DNA from: Spirochaetaceae bacterium
Lineage (GTDB): Bacteria; Spirochaetota; Spirochaetia; SZUA-6; DRHE01
Length of the DNA: 35,886 bases
NCBI GenBank assembly: GCA_020353535.1
Contig: CP070696.1
Coordinates: 3,515,823 to 3,551,708, forward strand
Direction of reading: 5' to 3'
Below the pieces are notes generated by a model that saw nothing but the letters and a program-made list of their open reading frames with translations, did not search any database and was not told the DNA's origin. This document shows positions 25,051 to 33,357 of the stretch, one piece after another (within the stretch, counting starts at the first letter, position 1; each line of letters begins with the position of its first letter). Both the position numbers and the translations under genes were made by a program.

Positions 25051-26477
25051 AGGACGAACCTCCGGACCTTCGTACAAATCCCCCAAAAGCCACCTTCCTT
25101 GAGTCGGAACTCAACGAGGACGTCGAAGTCGGGCCGACTCGATCCGACCAGCCGTTGTCTGACATCCGGATCGAAAGAGGCTCACAGCGCAGAACCCGGC
25201 GGGAGCGCTTCGCTTTCCATCAGTCCAGCTTTCCCTTCGATGAAGATTACCCCGCCGTAGTTCCCGAATCATCTCGTCTCATCCACAAATTTCCGATCAG
25301 TCCCGATTCAGAACGGTTCCGAAGAACGTTCTTTGCGGATGCCAGCGTGACGGAATGGAACGACTGGCACTGGCAGCTGCGTCATCGGATCCGTCGCCTG
25401 GAACAGCTCACCCCTATGCTCGATCTTACCATGGACGAGATGACCGCTATTCTTCGTCACAAGGGAACCCTGCCTCTGGCCATTACCCCCTACTATGCCG
25501 GTCTTCTCGATCCGGCGGACAGTAACCAGCCGTTACGCCGGACCGTGGTGCCGGTAAATGACGAGTACCTCCGCTCTGCGGGAGAGGCGGAGGATCCCTT
25601 GGCGGAGGAGGATGACAGCCCCATCCCGGGTCTAGTTCATCGTTATCCAGACCGGGTGCTGTTCCTGGTTACCAACTTCTGTTCCACCAACTGCCGCTAC
25701 TGCACTCGCTCCAGAATGGTGGGTGCCGAGCACGGCCAGGCTGGATTGAGACAGCGCTGGCAGCGGGCGATCGAGTACATCGAAAACAATCCCCAGGTCC
25801 GGGACGTGCTGCTTTCCGGCGGAGATCCCCTTACCTTGAGCGATGAAAAGCTGGAGTGGCTGTTGGGCCGCTTGAGGAAGATTTCCCACGTGGAGTTGAT
25901 TCGAATCGGCACCAAGGTGCCCGTGGTGCTTCCCCAGCGAATCACCCCCGCTCTGGTACGCATCCTGAAACGTTACCATCCGCTTTGGATGAGTATTCAC
26001 TATACCCATCCTCAGGAGCTAACCCTGGAAACCGCTACGGCCTGTTCCCGTCTGGCGGATTCCGGTATTCCGCTGGGAAGTCAGACGGTGCTACTGGCCG
26101 GCATTAACGACAGTGTGGAGACCATGAAAGCCCTGATGCACGGGCTCCTGCGCCTGCGGGTAAAGCCCTACTACCTCTACCAGTGTGATCCGATTCTCGG
26201 TTCGGCCCATTTCCGCACCTCCGTGGAAAAGGGCCTGGAGATCATCGCCGGTTTGAGAGGGCACACTTCCGGATACGCCGTACCCACGTATGTGATCGAT
26301 GCTCCCGGCGGAGGCGGCAAGATCCCGCTACTGCCCGAATACGTGGTAGACAGGGAGGGGGAGGATCTCATCCTGCGGAACTACGAAGGACGGATCTTCC
26401 GTTACCCCGATTCCGCTGCAAATGCTGAGGGCATCGTTGTTTCCGGGCAGGTAGAGGGGAGCCGTGCCGGCGCATAG
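25020..26477 (+). CDS. kamA: KamA-family radical-SAM lysine 2,3-aminomutase
   Basis: A 485-residue PLP and [4Fe-4S] enzyme. The cluster motif is CSTNCRYC (C221, C225, C228) followed by TRSR. The C-terminal part keeps YQCDPILG (D390) and VIDAPGGGGK (D427; K434 is the PLP lysine). The two aspartates that bind the substrate amino group in clostridial lysine 2,3-aminomutase are both retained, so L-lysine to L-beta-lysine is the likely reaction, not glutamate. It is about 70 residues longer than the clostridial enzyme because of an acidic N-terminal extension (1-105). ATG 25020 follows AAAGGAG at 11 bases. First gene of a four-gene coupled operon. Confidence 0.9.
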   Translation: METEQRCTTEEDEPPDLRTNPPKATFLESELNEDVEVGPTRSDQPLSDIRIERGSQRRTRRERFAFHQSSFPFDEDYPAVVPESSRLIHKFPISPDSERFRRTFFADASVTEWNDWHWQLRHRIRRLEQLTPMLDLTMDEMTAILRHKGTLPLAITPYYAGLLDPADSNQPLRRTVVPVNDEYLRSAGEAEDPLAEEDDSPIPGLVHRYPDRVLFLVTNFCSTNCRYCTRSRMVGAEHGQAGLRQRWQRAIEYIENNPQVRDVLLSGGDPLTLSDEKLEWLLGRLRKISHVELIRIGTKVPVVLPQRITPALVRILKRYHPLWMSIHYTHPQELTLETATACSRLADSGIPLGSQTVLLAGINDSVETMKALMHGLLRLRVKPYYLYQCDPILGSAHFRTSVEKGLEIIAGLRGHTSGYAVPTYVIDAPGGGGKIPLLPEYVVDREGEDLILRNYEGRIFRYPDSAANAEGIVVSGQVEGSRAGA

Positions 26478-26489
26478 GACGCACAAGAG

Positions 26490-27545
26490 ATGAACACTAA
26501 CAACCGTATCGTGATCCTCCACGGCCGGGTTCCCCCCGATGCCGAGCCGGATGAGCAGGATGTGCTGGTGGAGGCACAGCAGGTCTCGGAGGCTATGATC
26601 AGCCTTGGCTATGAAACCATCACCCTCCCACTATCTCTCGACCTTCAGGAGGCTGCACGCAGGTTGCGGGAACTGGCACCCCTGGCCGTGTTCAATCTGG
26701 TGGAATCGATTGAGGGCGAGGACCGTCTGCTCCACCTGGCCACCACTCTGTTGGATTATCTGGGCATTCCCTACACGGGAACGGGCAGTGAAGGCATGTT
26801 CCTGGCTTCCAACAAGCTCCTGGCCAAACGGATGCTGGTGAAGGCGGGCATTCCGACTCCCGTATGGAGAGGGGCGGCACAGGTGCTTTGGGGTGAGCCC
26901 GGGTTCGATCCCCCCTACCTGGTAAAATCCATATGGGATAACGCCTCTCGGGGCCTCGAAGAAGTTCTCGAAAGCAGAGAGCGGCTGAGGGATCATCTGG
27001 CTGTTCTCAGTGCCGCCGATCGCCTCGATAATGTATTCGTAGAGTCCTACATCGAGGGACGGGAGTTCAATCTCTCTGTTCTTCAGAGTGGTGGGACAGC
27101 GGAGGTGCTTCCCCCGGCGGAGATGCTGTTCGTGGACTACCCGACGAACAAGCCTCGGATCGTGGGTTATGCTGCCAAGTGGGACCCGGCGTCCTTCGAG
27201 TATCAGCACACGGTGCGCCGCTTCGACTTCGCAAAGGAGGATCGGGGACTGCTTGAGGAGCTGTGCCTGCTTGCCAGGGGCTGCTGGGGGGAACTGGCAA
27301 TCGGCGGCTACGCTAGAGTTGATTTCCGGGTCGACAACCAGGGCAGGCCGTGGGTTCTGGAGGTGAATCCCAATCCCTGCCTCTCTGCGGATGCCGGTCT
27401 GGCTGCCGCCGCCGCCAAAGCCGGTCTATCCTATCGGGAGCTGGTGCAGAGGATATTAAAGCCTGCCGTGGAGACCGCTGCCGCCGTGAGCCTTCCCGGG
27501 GGCGCCGCCTTTCCGATGGCGGCCGGGGGAAGGAGCGGAGCATGA
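26490..27545 (+). CDS. ATP-grasp ligase related to D-Ala-D-Ala ligase (first of pair)
   Basis: A 351-residue ATP-grasp enzyme. NLVESIEGEDRLLHLATTLLDYLGIPYTGTGSEGMFLASNK (about 69-109) is the N-terminal domain as in Ddl, FVESYIEGREFNLSVL the central fold, and RVDFRVDNQGRPWVLEVNPNPCLS the C-terminal metal site (E and N of EVNPNPC). Such enzymes join an acyl-phosphate made from a carboxylate to an amine. It is not a standard Ddl because the HGxxGEDG-type glycine loop is changed and a second copy follows nearby. It starts 12 bases after kamA, and its stop overlaps the next start (ATGA at 27542-27545). Substrates unknown; a beta-lysine amine or carboxylate is a guess. Confidence 0.85.
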   Translation: MNTNNRIVILHGRVPPDAEPDEQDVLVEAQQVSEAMISLGYETITLPLSLDLQEAARRLRELAPLAVFNLVESIEGEDRLLHLATTLLDYLGIPYTGTGSEGMFLASNKLLAKRMLVKAGIPTPVWRGAAQVLWGEPGFDPPYLVKSIWDNASRGLEEVLESRERLRDHLAVLSAADRLDNVFVESYIEGREFNLSVLQSGGTAEVLPPAEMLFVDYPTNKPRIVGYAAKWDPASFEYQHTVRRFDFAKEDRGLLEELCLLARGCWGELAIGGYARVDFRVDNQGRPWVLEVNPNPCLSADAGLAAAAAKAGLSYRELVQRILKPAVETAAAVSLPGGAAFPMAAGGRSGA

Positions 27546-28075
27546 GCGTGGTGATCGCTCCGAGACATCCCATGATCGGCGGAATCTCCGTGTCCCTGCG
27601 TGAGCAGGTTCAACCCGACGATCTCACCGTGGTTCGGCGGATCACCGAATCCAGTGGTTTTTTCCAGACGGCGGAAATAGAGGTGGCCGTGGAACTGGTC
27701 CAGGCAAAGCTGTCCCAGGGGGCGGCCAGCGGCTACCATTTCCTGTTCGCCGATGCGGAACCGCCGCTCGCCGAGACCATCGGCTACAGCTGCTTCGGTC
27801 CAATTCCCTGCACCCTGGCTTCCTATGACCTGTACTGGATCGCGGCGCACGACCGCTATCGCGGGATCGGTCTGGGAAAGCTGTTGCTTACCGAGAGCGA
27901 AGACATAATCCGACGGATGGGGGGCAGGCGGATTTACATTGAGACTTCCAGCCGAAGCCAGTACGAGCCGACCCGTAACTTCTACACTCGGCAGGGTTAC
28001 CGCCAGGTGGCGTTGATCCCGGATTTCTACGCTCCGGGGGACGGAAAAATCATCTATGTGAAGGTATTGGAATGA
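27542..28075 (+). CDS. GNAT-family N-acetyltransferase
   Basis: A 177-residue acetyltransferase. Motif A is in YWIAAHDRYRGIGLGKLLLTESEDIIRRMGG (RxxGxG acetyl-CoA loop) and the FYTRQGYRQVALIPDFY region closes the fold. The frame is open further upstream, but ATG 27542 is chosen because it overlaps the preceding stop and begins a normal GNAT fold. It ends with ATGA overlapping the next ATP-grasp gene. Methanogen AblB acetylates beta-lysine made by the KamA homologue AblA; this gene could do the same, but here it sits between two ATP-grasp ligases, so the substrate may be a ligated product. Confidence 0.88.
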   Translation: MSVVIAPRHPMIGGISVSLREQVQPDDLTVVRRITESSGFFQTAEIEVAVELVQAKLSQGAASGYHFLFADAEPPLAETIGYSCFGPIPCTLASYDLYWIAAHDRYRGIGLGKLLLTESEDIIRRMGGRRIYIETSSRSQYEPTRNFYTRQGYRQVALIPDFYAPGDGKIIYVKVLE

Positions 28076-29202
28076 AAAGTGAACATACTTTGATGAATGA
28101 GCCGAGCGGTCCGGGGAACGCCCGATCCAGTGCTACGCACTTGAGGATTGGACTGACCTACGACCTGCGCAGCCATTACCTGGCCCTTGGATACTCGGAG
28201 GAGCAGACCGCCGAGTTCGACAGTTCGGCTACGGTCGAAGCTTTGACCTCGACTCTAGCCGAGATGGGCCATATCCCGGTTCAGATCGGTCATGCCCGGG
28301 AACTGACCCGACGTCTTGCAGCCGGTGAACGGTGGGACCTGGTGTTCAACATCGCCGAGGGTCTGTACGGATCGGGCCGGGAAGCTCTGATCCCGGCGCT
28401 TCTCGATGCCTACCGGATCCCTTACACCTTCTCCGATCCCTGCGTGATGGCCGTCAGCCTACACAAGGGCTTCACCAAGAACATCCTCAGGGATGCGGGT
28501 CTTCGCACCCCTAATTTCGCGGTTGTACGGGAAGAGGAGGACATCGATTCCTTAAATTTGCCCTATCCGTTGTTCGCCAAACCTGTTGCGGAAGGAACGG
28601 GCAAAGGGATCGACGCAGCTTCGAAGATCGACAACCCAGTGGAGCTTAGGCGGCGGAGCCTGGAGCTGTTGCAGCGCTACCAACAGCCGGTGCTGGTGGA
28701 GGAATACCTGCCCGGTCGGGAGTTCACCGTGGGAATCCTGGGTACGGGCGTCCGGGCGGCGGCTCTCGGCACTCTGGAGGTCATCATCCGCGAGCATGGT
28801 GAGCAAGGCGCGTACTCCTATCTCAACAAGGAGAAATGCGAGGAGCTGGTGGAGTACCGATTCGTCCGGGACAAAGAGGTGCGCGCGGCGGAAGAGCTTT
28901 CCCTGCAAGCCTGGCGCGTCTTGGGCTGCCGGGATGCCGGGCGGGTGGACATCCGTCTGGATGCGAAAGGCAAACCTGCGATCCTGGAGTTGAATCCTCT
29001 GGCGGGTATTCATCCGACCCACTCGGACCTGCCCATGATCGCCACGGCGGTGGGGATGAGCTACCGGGAGTTGATTGATCGGATCGTAATTTCGGCCGCG
29101 GAACGAATCGAGCCTCAGGTCACGGGGGCCATGCTGGAAGCTCCCGCGGAAGCGCTTTCGGAATGCACGGAGGCAGCCAGACTGTTGACCACGAAGGCCT
29201 AG
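28072..29202 (+). CDS. ATP-grasp ligase related to D-Ala-D-Ala ligase (second of pair)
   Basis: A 376-residue ATP-grasp enzyme of the same family as the first but clearly distinct. FNIAEGLYGSGREALIPALLDAYRIPYTFSDP (about 99-130) is the Ddl-like substrate domain, VEEYLPGREFTVGIL the central motif, and RVDIRLDAKGKPAILELNPLAGIHPTHSDLP the metal and nucleotide site (E and N of ELNPLAG). A conserved KPVAEGTGKGI loop binds ATP phosphates. Its ATG overlaps the GNAT stop by four bases. Two different ligases in one operon suggest a product with two amide bonds or two different acyl donors. The stop codon overlaps the stop of a convergent gene remnant. Confidence 0.87.
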   Translation: MKSEHTLMNEPSGPGNARSSATHLRIGLTYDLRSHYLALGYSEEQTAEFDSSATVEALTSTLAEMGHIPVQIGHARELTRRLAAGERWDLVFNIAEGLYGSGREALIPALLDAYRIPYTFSDPCVMAVSLHKGFTKNILRDAGLRTPNFAVVREEEDIDSLNLPYPLFAKPVAEGTGKGIDAASKIDNPVELRRRSLELLQRYQQPVLVEEYLPGREFTVGILGTGVRAAALGTLEVIIREHGEQGAYSYLNKEKCEELVEYRFVRDKEVRAAEELSLQAWRVLGCRDAGRVDIRLDAKGKPAILELNPLAGIHPTHSDLPMIATAVGMSYRELIDRIVISAAERIEPQVTGAMLEAPAEALSECTEAARLLTTKA

Positions 29203-29548
29203 TAGCCAGGAATATCCTCTGCCACTACCTTCAGCGGGCGGCCCTTTTTCCCTGATATACGATAGTCGAACGTGTGGAGATCAGAAAAAACAAAAGGGCG
29301 GATAGCTCTGATGCCCCGCGCTGTAGCTTCTTGTAAAGGGTTGTCACCGAGTCGCCTGAATCGAAAGCGATGTCTTTTAGAATCTTTGCCTTAGTGAGCG
29401 AATCCGCACTTCCAAGAATTTGCTCGAAGCGCTCTCTGGTTGTGTCTTCATATGCGTAAGGGTTGATATCGTCAAGACCGCAGTACTCTGGATAGAAGTC
29501 AGAGTGAGTTATGCTTTGTAAGATGTGGTGGGTGACTGTATGCTGCTC
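29199..29548 (-). pseudogene. Frameshifted, N-terminally truncated gene remnant
   Basis: Minus-strand reading gives a protein-like sequence (ITHSDFYPEYCGLDDINPY, then LTKAKILKDIA and LYKKLQRG) from after a TAA at about 29549 to the GGGG run at about 29314-29317. It then continues in another frame as IRAIRPFVFSDLHTFDYRI and GRPLKVVAEDIPGY to TAG 29199. One extra G would restore a single frame. No start codon is present upstream. I do not recognise the family. Its stop overlaps the end of the second ATP-grasp gene, so the fragment abuts the operon. Confidence 0.55.
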
Positions 29549-29776
29549 TTATCCCAGATTCCCGGGAGAAAAAGGGAAAGTGCGGCAGATGACTGTAACT
29601 CGCACTGCGGCGCTTTTGCGACCACCTCACGGGGTCTGGTCGGTCACCTGCTGTTTCCGTACCGATGATATGTGCGCCCATCGGCAGGGCCAACCTTTTG
29701 GACCGCGAATAGCGGAGTGACGACTTCGCATAACCATCATAGTGGTGTACTTTTGCGAAAAACTGATATTTTGCCC
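29549..29776. other. Stretch without a recognisable gene
   Basis: No gene or clear regulatory site was recognised in this stretch. Two similar segments of the form TACAGTCAyC lie about 50 bases apart on the minus strand next to the remnant, too short to interpret. Confidence 0.3.
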
Positions 29777-30010
29777 CTACGCGGGTCCTAACGGCTTTCT
29801 GCCAACCAGTTCGTCGAGGGAGATTCCTAGGGCGTCGGCGATATTGAGAACATTCTGGATAGAAGGATTGGGTGTCGTGCCGTTCTCGATCTTCAAATAT
29901 GTGCTGTATGGTATACCCGCCCTACGGGCCATCTGATCTTGCGACAGGCCGGCTCGCTGGCGGAATTTCTTCACGTTCCTTGATACAATCTTGCTTGACA
30001 CTATGTCCAA
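29777..30010 (-). CDS. Small XRE/Cro-like helix-turn-helix regulator
   Basis: A 77-residue DNA-binding protein. The helix-turn-helix lies in VKKFRQRAGLSQDQMARRAGIPYSTYLKIENGTTPNPSI (about 13-51), with the typical LSQDQMARRAGI-x-x-x-x-x-KIENG pattern; the C-terminal LNIADALGISLDELVGRK is the usual end of such domains. It has no extra ligand domain, so it may act as an immunity-type or toxin-antitoxin repressor. The first codon is TTG 30010, with AAGGG about nine bases upstream; an internal GTG is possible. It stands alone in a decayed region and its partner is not visible. Confidence 0.8.
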   Translation of the reverse strand: MDIVSSKIVSRNVKKFRQRAGLSQDQMARRAGIPYSTYLKIENGTTPNPSIQNVLNIADALGISLDELVGRKPLGPA

Positions 30011-30367
30011 TTACGGGTACCCTTATTAGGTAATTAATGAATCTGTCTGTGCTCATGATCATACCAGGGTTCTATGGAAGGATCAAACAATAGGCCGACC
30101 TTGCCGCACCTCCGCCCTCCGGAGCCAGGGGCCCAGGGTTCGAATCCCGCATTGCCCGATTGTAGGTATCGGCCGCCTAGAGACTTGCAGCTCCAGGGCC
30201 GTTTCGTGGCTCCTGGTTTCGCCGAGACCTGTGAAAGAAGTGTGATACCTTTGCCTGCACGGGACCGGATCCGGAAACGCTTTGGGACCATCTGGGATTG
30301 CGCCCGGAAGAGAATGCAGCGGCGGCTGAAAAGGCCGTAGGTGCCAAAGACAGACGAAGGAGCTGAT
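30011..30367. other. Intergenic region with a tRNA T-arm-like palindrome
   Basis: About 360 bases without a supported gene. GGGTTCGAATCCC at 30136-30148 resembles a tRNA T-arm, and CTCCGGA about 20 bases before it resembles an Arg(CCG) anticodon loop. The flanking stems do not pair and no matching 5' acceptor strand is present, so at best this is a decayed tRNA or attachment-site remnant. AAGGAG at 30355-30360 is the ribosome-binding site of the next gene. Confidence 0.3.
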
Positions 30368-30595
30368 ATGAGAATAGCCGTTATCAACGAAACCAGCGCC
30401 GCCGACAAGAACGCCGAGATTCTCGCTGCCCTGGAAGGTCGGGGCCACGAGCTGTTCAACGTGGGTATGAAGGAGCGTGGAGCAGAGCCGGAGCTTCTCT
30501 ATATTCACACCGGACTGATGTCGGCGCTGCTCGAACTGGGGGCTGACACGGAAAAGCCGCTGCGGATGGCGATCCGAAGTCGGACAGAGAAATAA
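30368..30595 (+). pseudogene. Truncated RpiB/LacAB-family sugar-phosphate isomerase
   Basis: A 75-residue frame starting MRIAVINETSAADKNAEILA and continuing ALEGRGHELFNVGMK and ELLYIHTGLMSALLELGA, which matches the first 55-60 residues of RpiB/LacA/LacB-type isomerases. Family members run to about 140-215 residues and next carry a GGCGTGQG-like active-site segment; here the sequence switches to an unrelated 15-residue tail and stops. ATG 30368 has an excellent AAGGAG site, so the fragment may still be translated. It is the leftover of a gene whose 3' part was deleted. It converges on the dehydrogenase gene with a 52-base gap. Confidence 0.6.
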
Positions 30596-30647
30596 CGGAC
30601 CCAACCGTCCATAGATTATATTTCGATTTTTGACTGGTGAAGATCGA

Positions 30648-31802
30648 CTACGGATGGATCACTACTTTCATTGAATTGGGCCGCATTGATTGTATTAGCC
30701 CTTCGAGGGAATCACGGAAATGATACCTATGGGTCACGATTGAATCGAAGTCAAATCGATCTCTGTTTTTCATCATCAAGTCGATGCTCGGGATAATGCC
30801 TGTGTACGCGAGGTTCATTTGACCGATCAGCCTGATATTCTTTGCGCAGAGGTGGCGATGAGGATTGATCTGTATGTCGCCGACATCAACGAAATGGCCT
30901 ACCTCGATAAAGGTGCCGCCTTGCCGCAGAAGCTCGATTCCCTCCGGCAGAACCTCAGCGGCGCCGGCGCACTCGATTACCACATCCGCGCCACGCCCAG
31001 CGGTCAGACCTAACACCATGTCGCGGCGTTCTTGAGCGGAGGTTTTATCAACATCTATCGTTACGTCCGCCCCGTAGGACTTGACGAAGTTGAGACGAAA
31101 CTCCGATCGGTCTACGGCGATGATAGTGCCTGCTCCAAGCAGACGGGCTTTCAATAGATGGCATAATCCGAGCGGTCCGACTCCAAAGACCACGACACAG
31201 TCCCCGCTAGAAAATCCTTCGTGGGGTAGGGAGCTGAATCCCTTGGCGATGTCCAAGGAATAGGCGACAGCCATCGGCTCGGCGAGAACGGCTATTTGAT
31301 CGGAGACGTCATCGGAAATTTTAAAAATATGGCTTCCCGGAAATACGTACATCAGCTCTGCCCATCCCCCAATAAGATGGGGCGGAACTGAACAATCGAG
31401 GTGACCGTAACTGCGAATGTTGTCGCACCAGGTGTAGCCGAAGGAATGACGACACCAGTAGCAGGTTCCGCACATAATGTCGGGACTGATGACGATCCTG
31501 TCACCGTGATTCAATTCATTGCCATAGAAATCGACCGCCTTGCCCCCGCGCGATGATTTCACTTCCTCGATCACAGCAACATTCTCATGCCCGGGAACCG
31601 CCGGATACGGGCCGTATATTTCTCTAGGTGTGCCGGCGTATTGAACGGCGTCCCCCTGATAACCGTGTTTGTCGGTACCGCAGATTCCCGACATCAGGGG
31701 TCGAACGAGTAATGCCCCTTCTTCGAGTTTTGGGCGCGGGTATTCACGGATCTCGATTTTCCCCGGTTCAATCAGGACGGCGGCCTTCACTACGTCGGAC
31801 AT
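30648..31802 (-). CDS. Zinc-dependent medium-chain dehydrogenase (threonine/sorbitol dehydrogenase type)
   Basis: A 384-residue MDR enzyme. Catalytic zinc residues are Cys41 (GICGTDKHG) and His72-Glu73 (PGHENV); a structural-zinc lobe is CGTCYWCRHSFGYTWC (C111, C114, C117, C126). The Rossmann loop GVGPLG (207-212) is followed by an acidic VDRSEFRL, pointing to NAD+. It probably oxidises a secondary alcohol, or an alcohol group left on a demethylated product. It starts 12 bases after the MttB-like gene and is last in the leftward methyltransferase operon. The substrate is unknown; the name threonine dehydrogenase would be overinterpretation. Confidence 0.88.
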   Translation of the reverse strand: MSDVVKAAVLIEPGKIEIREYPRPKLEEGALLVRPLMSGICGTDKHGYQGDAVQYAGTPREIYGPYPAVPGHENVAVIEEVKSSRGGKAVDFYGNELNHGDRIVISPDIMCGTCYWCRHSFGYTWCDNIRSYGHLDCSVPPHLIGGWAELMYVFPGSHIFKISDDVSDQIAVLAEPMAVAYSLDIAKGFSSLPHEGFSSGDCVVVFGVGPLGLCHLLKARLLGAGTIIAVDRSEFRLNFVKSYGADVTIDVDKTSAQERRDMVLGLTAGRGADVVIECAGAAEVLPEGIELLRQGGTFIEVGHFVDVGDIQINPHRHLCAKNIRLIGQMNLAYTGIIPSIDLMMKNRDRFDFDSIVTHRYHFRDSLEGLIQSMRPNSMKVVIHP

Positions 31803-31814
31803 ATGAACCGCCTC

Positions 31815-33263
31815 TCAACCGGCGGAAGATAACCGCTTTTTGGTCTTTTCGATGACACGAAGGAGTTCCTCATCAGCCTTTGCCTCCAGAGGCAGAACTT
31901 GATGCTCACTCAGGATTTTCTCCACTTCCTGTTCCGCCGCCTGGGCCATGTCCTTCCCTCCTGCTGTTTCCCAGTCTTCCCGCCTTCTCCTGTCCGCAAT
32001 TTTCGGGGTGAGAAGCTCGCTTTGCATAAAATCGATCGTATGGCGTTCCTTCAGGTAATGTCCGCCAGGTCCGACCTTTGCAATGATCTCCAGAGCAGTG
32101 GTTTTCTCTGTGAATGAGATCCCTTGCAGTGCACGCACGACCATACTGCAGACATCATGATCCATAACCAGACTCTCAATGCTGATTGTTTCAGCATGAT
32201 CAAGGGTGCCCGGATAGAAAATCATGTTGATCCCGGCCAGAGCGGGCAGCAATAAGGTGATCGCTTTTTCGTATCCAGCCTGAAAATCCAGTATTTTCGA
32301 TTCGGTATTTGATCCGGTTCCTCGGCTGGGAATCTGCAGGTATTGGGCGATCTGGGCATGAGCGGTGTTCAGTAACGCCGCCTCGATCCCTCCTAGAGAA
32401 ATCGTGCCGTGGCGCATGTCCAGGGCCGCCCCGCACGTACCGATGAATACAGGAGTGCCTTGCCTTAGCACCTGAGTGATGACGACACCACTCAAGAGCT
32501 CAGCAGTTTGTTGAATGAGTGTTCCGGCCAAAGTCACCGGTGAGGTTGCTCCCATTTGGGGTTCCGCGGTAATATCCACCGGTTGCCCGTATGCCACGTA
32601 CTCACGGAGTCCTTCAAGCATTTCTCTACCGTGTTCAAGCGGAGAAATGACGTTGTAGGTGGTGTAGATGCCAGGGTTTTTTTTCAGTTCCTCTTCACTT
32701 CCTGCCACAATGGATGCCATGCTGAGGCAATCAATAGCCTTCTGCCCTCCCCGACAGGTGCCCTTTATTACCTTGGAGGAATTTTTCACGCTGGTGTAAT
32801 AACCTAGGACGTGGGCGATTTCATCAGGAATACCTTCGATATGAGGCATGATGGCGCCGCTGTGCAGAAGGTGGTAGTGAGGCAAGGCATCGCAGACCTT
32901 TACCATCTTCGCCACATCTTCGAGATTCGTCCGGCGTTTCCCCTTAGTTTTTGAGTCGAGGGTATTCAGTCGGCCGATCATCGGTTGAAAACATACTCTC
33001 CTGCCTTCGAGCTCAACTTTATAATTTGGTCTTCTCCCGTACAGAGTGAATCGCCCGGGTGCACTGCGAACAGCTTCCTCGATAATGTGTGGAGGTATTC
33101 GAACTCTCGTGTTCTGGACCAGACAACCCGCAGCCTTTAGTTCTTTTAGTACGATCTGCTCGGGGATCGTGACGCCTACGTTTTGCAGGATATTTTGAGA
33201 TGCTAGATAGGTGTCTACAATCTGGTCCTCGCTGATGATTTTCAGCTGCCCGCCTTTTTCCAT
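31815..33263 (-). CDS. MttB-family corrinoid methyltransferase lacking pyrrolysine
   Basis: A 482-residue TIM-barrel methyltransferase of the MttB superfamily (COG5598). Signatures include LHSGAIMPHIEGIPDE near the middle, VTLAGTLIQQTAELLSGVVITQV, and GSNTESKILDFQAGYEKAITLLLPALAGINMI near the end. No amber codon interrupts the frame, so it is a non-pyrrolysine member like glycine-betaine (MtgB), proline-betaine or carnitine methyltransferases, which pass a methyl group from a quaternary amine or related substrate to a corrinoid protein. ATG 33263 follows AAGGAG. It lies just downstream of the corrinoid protein gene. Family is secure; substrate is not. Confidence 0.9.
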   Translation of the reverse strand: MEKGGQLKIISEDQIVDTYLASQNILQNVGVTIPEQIVLKELKAAGCLVQNTRVRIPPHIIEEAVRSAPGRFTLYGRRPNYKVELEGRRVCFQPMIGRLNTLDSKTKGKRRTNLEDVAKMVKVCDALPHYHLLHSGAIMPHIEGIPDEIAHVLGYYTSVKNSSKVIKGTCRGGQKAIDCLSMASIVAGSEEELKKNPGIYTTYNVISPLEHGREMLEGLREYVAYGQPVDITAEPQMGATSPVTLAGTLIQQTAELLSGVVITQVLRQGTPVFIGTCGAALDMRHGTISLGGIEAALLNTAHAQIAQYLQIPSRGTGSNTESKILDFQAGYEKAITLLLPALAGINMIFYPGTLDHAETISIESLVMDHDVCSMVVRALQGISFTEKTTALEIIAKVGPGGHYLKERHTIDFMQSELLTPKIADRRRREDWETAGGKDMAQAAEQEVEKILSEHQVLPLEAKADEELLRVIEKTKKRLSSAG

Positions 33264-33357
33264 CCGAATTTGCTCCTTTTTCCGGAAGCCGACGTTGCTA
33301 CCCGGGAAATTTGCGAAGCCCCCACCAAACCAATCTCTGGAAGTAACCGCAGTTTTC

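Noticed and set aside
30083..30170. Intact tRNA-Arg(CCG)
   Set aside because: The T-arm-like and anticodon-like parts are there, but the T-stem pairs at only 3 of 5 positions and no matching 5' acceptor strand exists.
31815..33263. Pyrrolysine codon in the MttB-like gene
   Set aside because: The frame is open from ATG to stop with no in-frame TAG, so it is a non-pyrrolysine member.
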